Both the position numbers and the translations under genes were made by a program. From positions 1,680,280 through 1,744,279 of the forward strand of contig WLWQ01000001.1 of NCBI GenBank assembly GCA_012103535.1: a stretch of DNA of 64,000 bases. The letters are read 5' to 3'. Positions within the stretch are counted from its first letter, which is position 1. Every line of letters begins with the position of its first letter. This DNA comes from Pseudomonadales bacterium (GTDB taxonomy: Bacteria > Pseudomonadota > Gammaproteobacteria > Pseudomonadales > Pseudohongiellaceae). Shown one piece after another: positions 38,958 to 47,256 of this stretch. The notes beneath the pieces were generated by a model. That model was not told the DNA's origin. It made no database searches and saw nothing but the letters and a program-made list of their open reading frames with translations.

Positions 38958-40601
38958 ATGAAGAAATTCTTTCTGACACTAGCGCTTTTGTGTCTGACAA
39001 ATTTTAGCTTTGCCGACACCACTCTGATCACCAATGTTAACGGTTACACCCTTAACAGTGATCGTGAACTGATTCAGTTTGCAGCATTGCAATTTACTGA
39101 TGACAAAGTGGATAAAACTTTTACAGAAGAGGACGAATTACCGGATGCTGTCGACCAAGTAATCGATGGTGCTGGCCGAACTTTAATTCCGGGAATTATT
39201 GATGCTCATGGGCACGTAGGAAGTTACGGTTTTAGTTTGCTGCGAGTTGATCTGGTTGGCACTAGCACAGAACAGGAAGCGGCTGACAGAGTATTGGCGT
39301 TTGCAGAAAACAACGCGGAATTGGAATGGATTCAGGGCCGCGGCTGGAACCAGGTGCTGTGGGACAGCAATGCTTTTCCATCAGCCGCCAGTATAGATGC
39401 ACTGGTAAGTGACAAACCGGCTTGGTTAACTCGTGTAGATGGGCACGCCGGTTGGGCTAATTCCGCTGCGATGGAATTAGCTGGAATAGACCGCAATACA
39501 GAAGATCCTACTGGCGGACAAATCATCCGCGATGCAAACGGTGATGCCACTGGAGTACTTATTGATACTGCCATGAGATACGTCAGCTCACAAATTCCAA
39601 GTGCTACTTTTGAAGAACAAAAAGTTGCATTACGCACGGCGATGGAAAGCCTGGCAGACTACGGCATGACCAGTGTCCACGATGCTGGAATTGGTAGTCA
39701 GACGATTCGTGCTTACAAAGAATTGCTAGCCGAAGAATCTTTACCGATTCGCGTAAACGCGATGTTATCTGCTTCCGATCCACTTTATCAGGATCGTCTA
39801 GATGAAGGTTTTTTTCAGAGCGACGATGACACTTTCGTCATTCACAGTGTCAAAGTGGTTGGAGATGGTGCACTCGGAAGTCGAGGCGCGGCACTTATTG
39901 AAGATTACTCCGATGATCCCGGTAATCGCGGATTACTGCGTTATGATGATGAGCGCTTGGAGTATTTAATGCGAGTCGCCATGAACGCAGGTTTTCAAGT
40001 AAACACCCATGCCATCGGTGATAACGCCAATCTAAAAGTAATGGATAATTACGAACGCCTGATTGCAGAAACCAATTCAGGCAACCGACGTCATCGCATA
40101 GAACATGCGCAGATCTTACGCTATGAAGACATTTTGCGCTTTGCCGAATTGGGCGTAATCCCTTCAATGCAAGCGACTCACGCCACCAGCGATAAGAACA
40201 TGGCACAGGATCGAATCGGAGAAATTCGTATTCAAGGTGCCTATGCCTGGCGCAAGCTACTTGATGCCGGTGCAGTTATTGCCAATGGGTCTGATTTTCC
40301 AGTGGAATCGCCTAATCCGTTCTGGGGATTGCACGCCTCCGTAACAAGGCAAGACCAAAATAATGAACCTCCTGGCGGCTGGCTTCCAGAAGAACGCATG
40401 ACCTTAGTGGAGGCATTTGCAAGTTTCACACTCGATGCTGCTTACGCGGGGCACCAAGAAACAATTCTGGGTTCACTGGAGCCTGGAAAAAAGGCCGACT
40501 TCGTTTTTCTCGATCAGGATATGTTTTCAATTCCTGAGAGTGAACTTTGGCAAATAGAAGCAACAGAAACCTGGGTAAACGGATTAAAAGTCACTAACTA
40601 G
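38958..40601 (+). CDS. Secreted YtcJ-type amidohydrolase
   Basis: A 547-residue protein with a signal peptide (MKKFFLTLALLCLTNFSFA). Metal-dependent amidohydrolase motifs are present: DAHGH (H84, H86), HAIGDNAN, RHRIEHAQ and ANGSDFPVE. YtcJ relatives include N-substituted formamide deformylase and other exo-amidases. It leads a tight run with the acylase 26 nt downstream, then the aminotransferase and permease, suggesting hydrolysis of an amide substrate in the periplasm. Confidence 0.85.
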   Translation: MKKFFLTLALLCLTNFSFADTTLITNVNGYTLNSDRELIQFAALQFTDDKVDKTFTEEDELPDAVDQVIDGAGRTLIPGIIDAHGHVGSYGFSLLRVDLVGTSTEQEAADRVLAFAENNAELEWIQGRGWNQVLWDSNAFPSAASIDALVSDKPAWLTRVDGHAGWANSAAMELAGIDRNTEDPTGGQIIRDANGDATGVLIDTAMRYVSSQIPSATFEEQKVALRTAMESLADYGMTSVHDAGIGSQTIRAYKELLAEESLPIRVNAMLSASDPLYQDRLDEGFFQSDDDTFVIHSVKVVGDGALGSRGAALIEDYSDDPGNRGLLRYDDERLEYLMRVAMNAGFQVNTHAIGDNANLKVMDNYERLIAETNSGNRRHRIEHAQILRYEDILRFAELGVIPSMQATHATSDKNMAQDRIGEIRIQGAYAWRKLLDAGAVIANGSDFPVESPNPFWGLHASVTRQDQNNEPPGGWLPEERMTLVEAFASFTLDAAYAGHQETILGSLEPGKKADFVFLDQDMFSIPESELWQIEATETWVNGLKVTN

Positions 40602-40627
40602 TAAGGCTTTTGCATAGTGAGGTTGTT

Positions 40628-42910
40628 ATGAAAATTTATCGATCTTATAGTTTTTGTTTTTTGGCTTTGTTGCTTGTTTCTTGCGGTACAGAGAACAGTA
40701 CGGTCAATGATCAAGCCAATTCAACGCCAACACCAATCCCTACCCAAATTAGTGCGGAAGAAATAGCGCGCTGGGAACAGCGTGCATCCAATGTAGAAAT
40801 AGTTAGAGATCACTGGGGCATAGCACATATCTATGGAAGCACTGATGCCGATACCGTATTCGGAACGCTTTACGCACAAGCCGAAGATGACTTCAATCGA
40901 GTAGAAACGAATTATATTAATGCCATGGGACGCCTGGCGGAAGCGGAAGGCGCAGGTCAAATTTATCGCGACTTAAGGATGAAGTTATTTATTGATCCCG
41001 CTGAAATGCAGTCCATGTACGACACTAGCCCGGCTTGGCTGCAAGAGTTAATGAATGCTTTTGCTGATGGCTTAAATTACTACTTACATACTCATCCCGA
41101 AGTAACACCGCGTGTAATAAGCAAGTTCGAGCCCTGGATGGCATTAAGCTTTACCGAAGGCAGTATCGGTGGTGATATCGAGCGCATAAGCACCCAGGAA
41201 TTACAGAATTTCTATGGTGCTGGCGATCAGCTTGCACAGCTTAGTAATTTTAGTGATAACGAACCCCGAGGATCGAATGGGTTCGCCATCGCCCCTGAAA
41301 ACAGTGCAAGTGGAAATGCACTTCTCCTAATTAATCCACATACTTCTTTCTTTTTTCGGTCAGAACTTCACATGGTAAGTGAAGAAGGACTGAACGCCTA
41401 CGGCGCAGTAACCTGGGGTCAATTTTTTATCTATCAGGGATTTAACGAGAACACTGGTTGGATGCATACCTCTTCCAGAGCCGATGCCATCGACGAATTC
41501 TTGGAAACAATCATCGAACGTGAAGATGGCGTTTACTACCTACATGGAGGCGAGGAGAAAAAATTAGATGAAAAAATAATTACCGTCTCCTATAAGGACG
41601 GCGAAGAATTGCGCTCACGACAATTCACTACTTACCGTAGCCATCATGGACCAATCGTGCGCGGCGAAGATGATAAGTGGGTTGCCTTTAGCATCATGGA
41701 GGAACCGATTAAAGCCCTGAGCCAATCCTATGGGCGAACAAAAGCGGATAACTATGAAGAGTTTGCAGCCACCATGGAATTGCGCACAAACTCATCAAAC
41801 AACACCGTCTATGCAGATAGCAATGGCAATATCGGATACTGGCACGGAAATTACGTTCCTCGGCGCAATCAGCAATTCAATTGGAACGCACCACTCGATG
41901 GCAGCAATCCCGCGACCGACTATCGGGGATTACATAGTCTTAATGAAATAATTACCGTTGTTAATCCAGAAACTGGCTGGATCCAAAATACCAATAACAC
42001 GCCTTTCAATGCCTCGGGAACTGCCAGTCCAGTGGCTTCAGATTATCCAGCTTACATGGCAAACAATCCTGAAAACTATCGCGGAATCCACGCGGTCCGT
42101 GTTCTGGAAAACGAAACAAATTTTACAATCGATTCATTAATTGAAGCCGCCTACGATCCAGTTCTTCCTGCTTTTGAAGAATTAATTCCCGATCTTCTAA
42201 TTATTACCGCGGTTGACCAGATAGCAGGGCCCAACAATAACAACAATGACGCTATCAACCTGCCAGGATTGACCGATCAAGTTTCCATCCAATCGGATCT
42301 ATTGGAATACATAGATTTATTTCGCACCTGGGATTTCACCGCATCGGTGGATTCTGTAGAAACCTCTTTAGCTGTTTACTATGCCCAACAATTGATGGAA
42401 GCAGTAAGAGAGGAAGCGAATGCTTCTGGCGTGAATATTTATCAATACATGGCCAATCGCTCTAGCTTATCTCAAAAACTAACGGCACTTAGGGCTGCGG
42501 CAGTAGAGCTGACTGAGGGTTTTGGTGATTGGCGTGTACCCTGGGGAGAAATAAACAGATATCAACGACTCAATGGAGATCTTGTTCAAGATTTTAATGA
42601 TGACGAGCCAAGTATCCCGGTTGGATTTGCCTCGGGTCGCTGGGGATCTCTCGCTTCATTTGGCGCACGCACTTATCCTGGTACTAATCGCATGTACGGA
42701 ACCAGTGGCAATAGTTTTGTAGCGGCAGTGGAATTTGGTGATCGACTCTCAGCCAAAGCAATTACCGTAGGGGGATTGCAAAGTGATCCCGACTCGCCCC
42801 ATTTCGATGATCAGGCTGAAATGTATGCGAACGGGGAATTCAGAGACGTATTATTTTATCGAGAAGATGTCGAAGCCAATCTAGAGAGAGCTTATAATCC
42901 CGGACGTTAG
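40628..42910 (+). CDS. Penicillin/acyl-homoserine lactone acylase-family lipoprotein
   Basis: A 760-residue Ntn hydrolase (peptidase family S45). The lipobox LLVSC places the lipid-modified Cys at residue 19. The autoprocessing site is EPRG/SNGFAIAP with Ser216 as the new N-terminal nucleophile of the beta chain. The alpha-chain start VEIVRDHWGIAHIYG is typical. Such enzymes cut N-acyl amides (beta-lactam side chains, acyl-homoserine lactones, N-acyl amino acids). The ATG at 40628 is chosen because the lipobox follows at the right distance; the frame opens at 40610. Confidence 0.88.
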   Translation: MKIYRSYSFCFLALLLVSCGTENSTVNDQANSTPTPIPTQISAEEIARWEQRASNVEIVRDHWGIAHIYGSTDADTVFGTLYAQAEDDFNRVETNYINAMGRLAEAEGAGQIYRDLRMKLFIDPAEMQSMYDTSPAWLQELMNAFADGLNYYLHTHPEVTPRVISKFEPWMALSFTEGSIGGDIERISTQELQNFYGAGDQLAQLSNFSDNEPRGSNGFAIAPENSASGNALLLINPHTSFFFRSELHMVSEEGLNAYGAVTWGQFFIYQGFNENTGWMHTSSRADAIDEFLETIIEREDGVYYLHGGEEKKLDEKIITVSYKDGEELRSRQFTTYRSHHGPIVRGEDDKWVAFSIMEEPIKALSQSYGRTKADNYEEFAATMELRTNSSNNTVYADSNGNIGYWHGNYVPRRNQQFNWNAPLDGSNPATDYRGLHSLNEIITVVNPETGWIQNTNNTPFNASGTASPVASDYPAYMANNPENYRGIHAVRVLENETNFTIDSLIEAAYDPVLPAFEELIPDLLIITAVDQIAGPNNNNNDAINLPGLTDQVSIQSDLLEYIDLFRTWDFTASVDSVETSLAVYYAQQLMEAVREEANASGVNIYQYMANRSSLSQKLTALRAAAVELTEGFGDWRVPWGEINRYQRLNGDLVQDFNDDEPSIPVGFASGRWGSLASFGARTYPGTNRMYGTSGNSFVAAVEFGDRLSAKAITVGGLQSDPDSPHFDDQAEMYANGEFRDVLFYREDVEANLERAYNPGR

Positions 42911-42983
42911 TCGTTAAAGCGATCCAGCAACTTTTGCCAACGCCAATAGCTGGTTTAGTAGAACTAATAATAAGAAGATCATC

Positions 42984-44159
42984 ATGAGTAGTAGTAAGCA
43001 CCGAGCCGGAAGGCATTTCCTGCAGATTCCGGGCCCATCGAATGTGCCCGATAGTGTGCTGCGAGCAATGTCGCAGGCAGTGGTCGATCATCGAGGTCCA
43101 GATTTTCCCCAACTCACCCTGGGTATTCTGGATCAACTCAAACCAGTATTTAACACGCAATCTCCGATCATTATCTATCCGTCTTCAGGCACGGGAGCGT
43201 GGGAAGCGGCAATAGTTAATTGTCTTTCGCCTGGCGACAAAGTTCTTGCCTTTGAAACAGGCTGGTTTGCATCGCTGTGGAAATCCATGGCAGAGAAACT
43301 GGGTTTTGAAGTGGAATGGATTGAAGGGGACTGGCGTCACGGTGTCGACCCCACTGTTGTTGAAGAAAAACTCAAGGCTGACAGTTCCCATGAAATCAAA
43401 GCTGTCTGTGTCGTCCATAATGAAACCTCCACCGGTGCCACCAGCCGAATTGGTGAAATACGGCAAGCCATCGATGCCAGCAACCACCCTGCTCTCTATT
43501 TAGTTGATACGATTTCTTCCCTGGCTTGTGTCGACTACCGCCATGATGAATGGAAAGTAGACGTTACCGTCAGTGGATCACAAAAAGGACTCATGTTGCC
43601 TCCTGGCCTTGGCTTCAACGCAATTAGCGAGAAAGCCCTGGACGCGTCCAAGAGTGCAGCTTGCAATGTTTCTTATTGGTCCTGGCAAGACATGATCGAC
43701 AACAATAAAAACGGAGTGTTTCCCTATACTCCAGCAACCAACCTGCTGTATGGATTAAAGGAAGCATTACGCTTGTTACATGCCGAAGGTCTAGAGAATG
43801 TCTACCAGCGTCATGCCCGCCTGGCTCAAGCTACTCGTATTGCAGTAGAGACCTGGGGATTAGAGAACTTCTGTGTAGTTCCGGAAGAATTTAGTAATTC
43901 TTTAACAGCAGTAGTAATGCCAGACGGTCATGATGCGGATGCCTTACGCAAAGTTGTTCTCGAAAATTTCGACATGTCTCTTGGTACCGGCCTTGGCAAA
44001 GTAAAAGGTAAAATATTTAGAATTGGCCATCTTGGCGACTTCAATGAATTAATGCTAACTGGCACCTTAAGTGGGGTAGAAATGGGCCTTGGCTTAGCTG
44101 GCGTTCCTCATAACAAAGGTGGCATAAACGCAGCCATGGAATTTCTAACTCAATCATAA
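42984..44159 (+). CDS. Class V aminotransferase, serine/aspartate-glyoxylate type
   Basis: A 391-residue PLP enzyme. HFLQIPGPSNVPDSVL is the family N terminus, PSSGTGAWEAAIVNCLSPGD binds the cofactor phosphate, and DTISSLACVDYRHDEW and VSGSQKGLMLPPG contain the PLP Asp and the Schiff-base Lys201. These enzymes convert glyoxylate to glycine with serine, alanine or aspartate as donor; BhcA of the beta-hydroxyaspartate cycle belongs here, but no other bhc genes are present. Its place in the run suggests disposal or use of glyoxylate. Confidence 0.88.
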   Translation: MSSSKHRAGRHFLQIPGPSNVPDSVLRAMSQAVVDHRGPDFPQLTLGILDQLKPVFNTQSPIIIYPSSGTGAWEAAIVNCLSPGDKVLAFETGWFASLWKSMAEKLGFEVEWIEGDWRHGVDPTVVEEKLKADSSHEIKAVCVVHNETSTGATSRIGEIRQAIDASNHPALYLVDTISSLACVDYRHDEWKVDVTVSGSQKGLMLPPGLGFNAISEKALDASKSAACNVSYWSWQDMIDNNKNGVFPYTPATNLLYGLKEALRLLHAEGLENVYQRHARLAQATRIAVETWGLENFCVVPEEFSNSLTAVVMPDGHDADALRKVVLENFDMSLGTGLGKVKGKIFRIGHLGDFNELMLTGTLSGVEMGLGLAGVPHNKGGINAAMEFLTQS

Positions 44160-44187
44160 TCAGTACTAAAAAAATAAGAGTAATACG

Positions 44188-45561
44188 ATGGATCCATCTA
44201 CCGCGGTAAACACCAGTGCGGCAATTTCATTAGCAGGATTTGCTGTCGTCATCTTTCTTCTTTTATTTCTCATCGCCAAATGGAAATGGCACGTGTTCTT
44301 CGCACTGCTAATTCCTATTATGCTGTTCGGATTATTACCAGGTATTCAGCAAAATAATTTTATTGAAGCCTTCGAAAGTGGCTTTGGAAATACCCTCGGA
44401 TCTATTGGGGTAGTCATTGTGCTCGGCTCCATCATCGCCGAAGCACTGAAACACACCGGCGCTATCCAAGTAATTACAAAATCCATGGTAAACCTGGTGG
44501 GCAGCCAGCGTATGCCTCTGGCTTTAACATTAACTGGTTTCATTATTGGCGTAGCAATTTTTTCCGACGTTGCCTATGTCATTTTAAATCCGCTAGTGCA
44601 CTCGGCCGCGAAAACAATGAACGTTGGCATCGCCGTCATGTCCACAGGCCTCGTAGGCGCTCTACAACTAACCCACGCCATTGTGCCTCCAACTCCAGGA
44701 CCACTCGCTGCTGCAGCAATAGTCGGCGCCGATATTGGCCAGACTATAATCTTCGGCGGCATTGCCTGTTTGTTTGGTTCATTGGCTTGTTGGGCCTGGG
44801 GTGTTTATTTTGCAGGTCCGCGCATCAAGACAATGGCAAGCGAGGAATTCGAGGGCGTATCCATCGATGACCTGGATGAAGATGGGCCGCAAGAACTCCC
44901 CAGTACACTCAGCTCTTACATGCCGATTGTCATTCCCATAATTTTAATCGGTACCCAGAGCGTCATCGCTCTGGTCGCTCCGGAGGGCCATATTCTGCGA
45001 ACGGTGTTTGGCTACCTCGGATGGCCAGTAATTGCTCTGTCCGTTGGTGTGTGGCTGGCCTACCGAAATATCAAGAGCAAAGATGACAAAGAAAAAGCCA
45101 AAGATGTCTGGGTAGAGTCAGCGCTAAAAACGTCTGCCATGATACTGGTTGTAACTGGTCTGGGCGGATCACTTAGCGCCATCCTCAGAGGAACACCGGC
45201 CGTAGATTTTATTGCGATGATTTTTACTGACTACGGATTACCGACGATTTTGCTGCCGTTCGTGATTGGCATCATTGGCAACATGATCACCGGTTCTACA
45301 ACTGTGGGCGTAATCACGGCAGCATCCCTGGTTGCTCCGATGCTAGGAAGTCTCAGTCTTTCTCCCGAGGCGGCAATGCTCGCCGGCGCCAGCGGATCCG
45401 TAATTATTAAGTATGTTAATTCCAGTTATTTTTGGGTTTGTACATCGCTCTCTAAACTCAGTGTTCCCGATGCCGTCTTTAGCTATGGCGGGGCTACACT
45501 GGTAGGGGGAATAGTGTCCTTTCTAACCGTATGCGTCATGTGGTCAGTAGGACTAATATAA
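44188..45561 (+). CDS. GntP-family permease
   Basis: A 457-residue membrane protein with about 12 hydrophobic segments and the GntP family pattern (GFGNTLGSIGVVIVLGSIIAEALKHTGA; AIFSDVAYVILNPLVHSAA; HAIVPPTPGPLAAA). Family members are proton symporters for gluconate, glycerate or related hydroxy acids. It starts 28 nt after the aminotransferase and is the last gene of the run, so it probably imports or exports a small acid linked to that enzyme. Confidence 0.88.
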   Translation: MDPSTAVNTSAAISLAGFAVVIFLLLFLIAKWKWHVFFALLIPIMLFGLLPGIQQNNFIEAFESGFGNTLGSIGVVIVLGSIIAEALKHTGAIQVITKSMVNLVGSQRMPLALTLTGFIIGVAIFSDVAYVILNPLVHSAAKTMNVGIAVMSTGLVGALQLTHAIVPPTPGPLAAAAIVGADIGQTIIFGGIACLFGSLACWAWGVYFAGPRIKTMASEEFEGVSIDDLDEDGPQELPSTLSSYMPIVIPIILIGTQSVIALVAPEGHILRTVFGYLGWPVIALSVGVWLAYRNIKSKDDKEKAKDVWVESALKTSAMILVVTGLGGSLSAILRGTPAVDFIAMIFTDYGLPTILLPFVIGIIGNMITGSTTVGVITAASLVAPMLGSLSLSPEAAMLAGASGSVIIKYVNSSYFWVCTSLSKLSVPDAVFSYGGATLVGGIVSFLTVCVMWSVGLI

Positions 45562-45564
45562 GGA

Positions 45565-47052
45565 TTACTCAGTAGTAGCGCCGAGGCGACGTAGCACAAC
45601 AGCTACATCTGGGCGCGTGCCACGCAAACCATTAGTGCCCGGTATTCCTTGTACTGTTTCTGCTAACTGTAGCGGAGTGAGTTCACGGTTGTTGGCAACA
45701 TTGATATCAGCGCCGCGCATGGCAAGATATTCCACTACCGACGGAAAATCTTTTAACACGGCATGATGAATTGCCGCGCGGCCGCGGTTATCCAACGCGT
45801 TTACATCCACGCCTTCATCGATAAGAATTATTGCAAGTTCCAAGGTGCGACGTTCTTCATCCGCTAAATCTCTTTCATCATTTCCTATTCTGTCTCTGCG
45901 CCAGTCAAGAGATGAACCAGAATTACCCATTGCAAGTTGCAACGTAGTAACTCCATTGTCGTCTATGACCAAGGGATTGGCACCGGCTTCCAGCAGTAAC
46001 TTAAGTATTTCTACTTCGCCATATTTAGCCGCCATCCAAAATGCATCTCGGCCTATCAGTTGAGAGCGAATTGAATAGTCCGCACTAAATCGTCTTCCCG
46101 GAGAGCCATGCACAACTGCAGTTTCAAAATCTGCACCATGTTCTAGTAATTTTTCTACCAGGGTTACCTGGCTGCGCAATACAGCTGCATGCAAAGCCGT
46201 ATAACCTCCTTCAATAGCGTTCGGATCAGCTCCCTGCTCCAGAAGAAATATTGCCAACTCTTCGTGACCACTATGAGCTGCCTGAGTTAAAGCACTAACC
46301 CCTGACGCCGCTGTATCGTTTACGTTTGCCCCCGCTTCTAATAGAACTCGCGCCGTGTCGATATCACCTACTCGTGCAGCAAACATGATCGGAGAAGAAC
46401 CACCGTGTGCCATATTAAAGTTACCACTGGGGTTGGTGTTGCCTGCGGTGTTTTCTAACTGATACCAAACGCTAGAGCGCGCGTTTAAGTTCGCGCCATT
46501 GTCGATTAGAAGTTGCACCACTTCAGAGTGGCTTTGGGCAACTGCCCACATTAAGGCAGTTTGCGATTTCTCCTGCTCTGCAGCGTTAACCTCAGCACCC
46601 CGCGCTAACAGCAGCGCAATGCTATCCATAGCTCCTGAGCGTGCCGCGCTCATCAGAGGAGTTTCTCCCATTTGCAATGGGATATTGGGATTGGCACCGG
46701 CATCTAGTAGTAATTCCAACATAGCAACACTGCCGTTGCGTGCTGCAAGCCACATTGGAGTCGCGCCCAATTCATTATGGGCATTCACATCGGCTCCCGT
46801 TTCCAGCAGCAGCCGAGCAAGTTCCTGATTGTTTCGATGAGCTGCCCAATGCAGAGCGGTTGCTCCATCTCCCTGGCGTTGATCGACATCGGCACCGCCA
46901 TTCAACAATGCCTCCACTTGAGCCAGGTCTTGTGAGCGCGCGGCTGCAATTAATTCTTGACCGACTTGGGTAAAACCAAGCTGTGGCAGCAGCCCCAGGG
47001 AGATAGAAAGAACTAGCGAAACGAGATAGCGAGCGTTTTTACTCTTATTCAT
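45565..47052 (-). CDS. Secreted ankyrin-repeat protein
   Basis: A 495-residue protein with a signal peptide (MNKSKNARYLVSLVLSISLG) and roughly ten ankyrin repeats (for example GATALHWAAHRNNQELARLLLETGADVNA). The ATG at 47052 with AGGA upstream is preferred; a GTG opens the frame at 47076. Ankyrin arrays bind partner proteins. Secreted ones of this kind are common beside DUF1592/PQQ genes in related bacteria, role unknown. It converges on the GntP gene with 3 bp between stops. Confidence 0.85.
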   Translation of the reverse strand: MNKSKNARYLVSLVLSISLGLLPQLGFTQVGQELIAAARSQDLAQVEALLNGGADVDQRQGDGATALHWAAHRNNQELARLLLETGADVNAHNELGATPMWLAARNGSVAMLELLLDAGANPNIPLQMGETPLMSAARSGAMDSIALLLARGAEVNAAEQEKSQTALMWAVAQSHSEVVQLLIDNGANLNARSSVWYQLENTAGNTNPSGNFNMAHGGSSPIMFAARVGDIDTARVLLEAGANVNDTAASGVSALTQAAHSGHEELAIFLLEQGADPNAIEGGYTALHAAVLRSQVTLVEKLLEHGADFETAVVHGSPGRRFSADYSIRSQLIGRDAFWMAAKYGEVEILKLLLEAGANPLVIDDNGVTTLQLAMGNSGSSLDWRRDRIGNDERDLADEERRTLELAIILIDEGVDVNALDNRGRAAIHHAVLKDFPSVVEYLAMRGADINVANNRELTPLQLAETVQGIPGTNGLRGTRPDVAVVLRRLGATTE

Positions 47053-47256
47053 ACCGCCAAATCCTACGGGATTCACGCCCTAATTGACACCCTGTCGAGG
47101 CCGTGGCAAGTTGGATTTTAGGGGACCAGTGTCGCCAATTACGATATGCTTAGGGATCGAGCAACAACAGCGACTGGCTAGAAAAACTAGTTAAAATAAT
47201 AACTTATATAATTTGTAGAAAAGAGCCAAGAGACTGGCCACTAGAGCCCTGAACTG

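Noticed and set aside
42984..45561. A beta-hydroxyaspartate cycle (bhc) cluster
   Set aside because: The aminotransferase fits the family, but no hydroxyaspartate aldolase, dehydratase, iminosuccinate reductase or bhcR gene is adjacent.
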